Position numbers and translations under genes: made by a program. Shown one piece after another: positions 5,424 through 6,804 of a DNA stretch of 6,804 bases (positions are counted from its first letter, which is position 1; every line of letters begins with the position of its first letter). The DNA is from Verrucomicrobiota bacterium (GTDB lineage Bacteria; Verrucomicrobiota; Verrucomicrobiia; Opitutales; UBA953). Location of the stretch: the NCBI GenBank assembly GCA_009924965.1, contig RFQN01000077.1:1-6804 (forward strand). Reading direction: 5' to 3'. The notes beneath the pieces are model-generated. The model made no database searches. It saw only the letters and a list, made by a program, of their open reading frames with translations, and had not been told where the DNA came from.

Positions 5424-6128
5424 TCAGCCAAGTAAATCTCCCAGGAAGTCCGGCTGATCCATGGAGCCGCGCAACGGCTCGACCAGATGAGGCGCGTCGA
5501 TGCCCACGCGGTTCACGTCCGCGGAGACGCGCTGCAGGGAGAGCGAGCGATCCGGCGCCGTCTGCGCGAAGGCCGCGAAAGCCGCCGGCTCCAAGGCCCG
5601 CTCGGACAACCACTCGCTGCGCTTTTCCGGCGGCAGGAGGACCGGCATCCGCGAATGGACCTCGGCGGCTTCGCGGTTAGGCGAGACGGTCAGCAAGCAA
5701 AGGGAACGGCGTGGCGGGCCACCGGGGACGACCTGCAAGGACCAGAGTCCGGCGAACGCCAGCGGTCCGCCGTCGGCGGCGCGGAAATAATAGGGCAGCT
5801 TGAACCGGCCTTCGGTCTTCCACTCGTAATAGCCATCGACGGGGACGAGGCAGCGGCGCAGACGGGCGGCCTCGCGGAAGGTCGGCTTGTCGAAGATGCC
5901 TTCGACCCGCGCGTTCGCGTGGCCGGCCTCGCCCGCCTCGGGCGCCGCCCAGGCCGGCGTGAAGCCCCAGAACAAAGGCTCGGTGAGCAACCGACCCTGC
6001 TCGCGGCGCAAACTGAGCAGCGGCGTGCCCGGGGAGATGTTGAAACGCGGCGCGACGGACACCGACGGAGCCCCGAGGCTCCGCGCGATTTCCTCCCAGC
6101 GCGAGAACTGCGTGACGCGGCCGCACAT
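5424..6128 (-). CDS. SOS response-associated peptidase (SRAP/YedK/HMCES family)
   Basis: 234 residues, the family's usual length. The true start is ATG 6128, giving MCGRVTQF: Cys2 becomes N-terminal after Met removal and is the residue that forms a thiazolidine crosslink with abasic sites in single-stranded DNA. Other family residues are intact: Asn30 in RFNISP, the WGFTPAW and NARVEGIFDKPTFR blocks, Glu102 in VDGYYEWK, and His158 in VHSRMP. The family shields abasic sites at stalled forks and later releases the crosslink; it also has autoproteolytic-like chemistry. A longer in-frame start at 6266 would bury Cys2 and is rejected. It begins 4 nt after the slyX-like stop, with only a weak GGTAAG before the ATG, so translation is probably coupled. 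I see no LexA box; despite the family name, SOS control is not evident. Confidence 0.95.
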   Translation of the reverse strand: MCGRVTQFSRWEEIARSLGAPSVSVAPRFNISPGTPLLSLRREQGRLLTEPLFWGFTPAWAAPEAGEAGHANARVEGIFDKPTFREAARLRRCLVPVDGYYEWKTEGRFKLPYYFRAADGGPLAFAGLWSLQVVPGGPPRRSLCLLTVSPNREAAEVHSRMPVLLPPEKRSEWLSERALEPAAFAAFAQTAPDRSLSLQRVSADVNRVGIDAPHLVEPLRGSMDQPDFLGDLLG

Positions 6129-6132
6129 CGGC

Positions 6133-6336
6133 TTACCAGTGCGGCGGACGCTCGTCGGCCGGCGGGCCACCCTCAGCATCGCTCGCCTGCGCCGTGACTT
6201 TGGCTTCCGTCCGGGCCAAGCGCGCGGCCAAGGCCGAGACCTCCTTGGAAAGCTCCAAGAAAGCACGGTCCTGCTGTTCGATGTGGCGCTGCAGGAAGGC
6301 CAGCTTCTCTTCGAGGTCTTGTTGGCGGTCGGACAT
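6133..6336 (-). CDS. slyX: SlyX-like coiled-coil protein
   Basis: 67 residues. Starts MSDRQQDLEEKLAFLQRHIEQQ, an amphipathic helix with heptad-spaced leucines through about residue 50 (LEEKLAFLQ, LELSKEVSALAARLA), and ends in the DERPPHW tail, which matches the PPHY-like C-terminus characteristic of SlyX. SlyX proteins are short coiled coils of unknown function, named after a gene next to slyD in enteric bacteria. A longer in-frame reading from 6525 lies within the upstream kbl gene on the same strand and has Arg/Ser-rich shadow composition, so ATG 6336 is preferred, although its Shine-Dalgarno (AGGT directly before ATG) is poor. It lies 40 nt after kbl and 4 nt before the SRAP gene. Confidence 0.75.
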   Translation of the reverse strand: MSDRQQDLEEKLAFLQRHIEQQDRAFLELSKEVSALAARLARTEAKVTAQASDAEGGPPADERPPHW

Positions 6337-6376
6337 ACCTAGACCGCTAACGACCTGAACGAAACCTGCAAGCCCC

Positions 6377-6804
6377 TCATGCGCCGCACGCACGCTTGGC
6401 CGCCGCGAAGGCCGCGAGGGCTTGGTCGAGCTCCGCCCGCGTGTGGGCCGCTGACAACTGCGTGCGGATGCGCGCCTTGCCTTGGGCGACGACGGGGAAG
6501 AAGAAGCCGACGGCGTAGACGCCATGGTCGAGGAGCGCGGCGGCGAACTTCTGGGCGAGGACGGCGTCGCCTAGCATCACGGGCACGATGGGGTGCTCGC
6601 CGGGCTGGAGCGTGAACCCAAGCTCGGTCAGGCCCTTCCGCCAGTAGGCCGCGTTGGCCATGAGCTGATCGCGCAATTCGGTCGAGTCGTTCAGCAGCTG
6701 GAGGATCGCCAGCGTGGTCGCGGCGATGGTCGGGGCGAGCGTGTTGGAGAAAAGGTACGGGCGACTCTGCTGGCGGAGGATGTCGATGACTTCCTTGCGG
6801 CCCG
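6377..6804 (-). CDS. kbl: Glycine C-acetyltransferase (2-amino-3-ketobutyrate CoA ligase), C-terminal part
   Basis: The last 141 residues; the 5' part, including the PLP-binding lysine, is beyond the right edge. The sequence opens GRKEVIDILRQQSRPYLFSN, continues LAPTIAATTLAILQLL, then IVPVMLGDAVLAQKFAAALL and the carboxylate-binding block RIRTQLSAAHTRAELDQAL. These are the C-terminal signatures of the α-oxoamine synthase family, and the SRPYLFSN and IPVMLGD-type spellings point to Kbl rather than BioF (AONS) or HemA. Kbl converts 2-amino-3-ketobutyrate plus CoA to glycine and acetyl-CoA in threonine breakdown, as a cytoplasmic PLP dimer. Its usual partner tdh is not visible but could lie upstream. 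It is the first visible gene of the minus-strand block, 40 nt before slyX. Confidence 0.88.
   Translation of the reverse strand, partial: GRKEVIDILRQQSRPYLFSNTLAPTIAATTLAILQLLNDSTELRDQLMANAAYWRKGLTELGFTLQPGEHPIVPVMLGDAVLAQKFAAALLDHGVYAVGFFFPVVAQGKARIRTQLSAAHTRAELDQALAAFAAAKRACGA

Noticed and set aside
5487..6197. 236-residue plus-strand frame opposite the SRAP gene
   Set aside because: The SRAP gene is complete with all catalytic residues; the opposite frame shows no domain.
6129..6266. Upstream start extending SRAP by 46 residues
   Set aside because: It would bury the essential Cys2 and runs through the slyX-like gene in another frame with Arg-rich sequence.
6337..6525. N-terminal extension of the slyX-like protein to 130 residues
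   Set aside because: The extra part lies within the kbl gene in another frame and has Ser/Arg-rich shadow composition; SlyX proteins are about 70 residues.
1..6804. tRNA, rRNA, CRISPR array, insertion sequence or prophage signs
   Set aside because: No cloverleaf, regular direct repeats, transposase or phage gene, or terminal inverted repeats were found by eye on either strand.

Overview
This GC-rich 6.8 kb window is chromosomal in character, with densely packed bacterial genes. It has no tRNA or rRNA, CRISPR array, insertion sequence or phage gene that I can see. The gene style (GC-rich third positions, an FmdB zinc ribbon next to an M50 protease and a RodZ-like gene, a ROK kinase with a cupin and a GT2) would fit a Verrucomicrobiota (Opitutales-like) genome. 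That is an impression from protein style only, and other GC-rich Gram-negatives are possible.

Layout. Minus-strand block A (right, 6804 to about 3176) reads kbl (glycine C-acetyltransferase, 5' part outside the window) > slyX-like > SRAP/YedK-type DNA-protein crosslinking protein > type II phosphomannose-isomerase-like cupin > ROK sugar kinase > a tiny possible ORF > GT2 glycosyltransferase. Gaps are 40 nt or less except for the 107 nt holding the tiny ORF, so this looks like one transcription unit, perhaps with an internal promoter in the AT-rich gap before the cupin. Opposite it, one plus-strand gene (2510-3172) encodes a transglutaminase-fold protein of unknown function. It ends 3 nt from the end of the GT2 gene. 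It is divergent, across 109 nt, from minus-strand block B (2400 to 1): fmdB-like zinc ribbon > M50 site-2 protease > RodZ-like HTH membrane protein > HNH endonuclease (3' end outside the window).

The most interesting spot is the RodZ-like gene. Its zero-frame product ends right after the single membrane helix. The -1 frame continues directly into a Ser/Pro linker, a folded extracytoplasmic-type domain and a Pro-rich tail with no start codon of its own. The junction has T6, a 6-nt spacer containing the TGA, and a perfect 8-bp GC-rich hairpin capped by a C(UCCG)G tetraloop. This is the architecture of a programmed -1 frameshift signal, although a one-base homopolymer deletion (real or from assembly) would look the same in the reading frame. 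A second hairpin, from the protease stop codon to the rodZ start codon, covers the rodZ ribosome binding site and suggests translational coupling.

Functionally, block A mixes amino-acid catabolism (Kbl), DNA-damage tolerance (SRAP) and sugar phosphate or glycan functions (cupin, ROK, GT2). Block B combines intramembrane proteolysis with a cell-shape-type membrane protein. No single pathway ties the window together.
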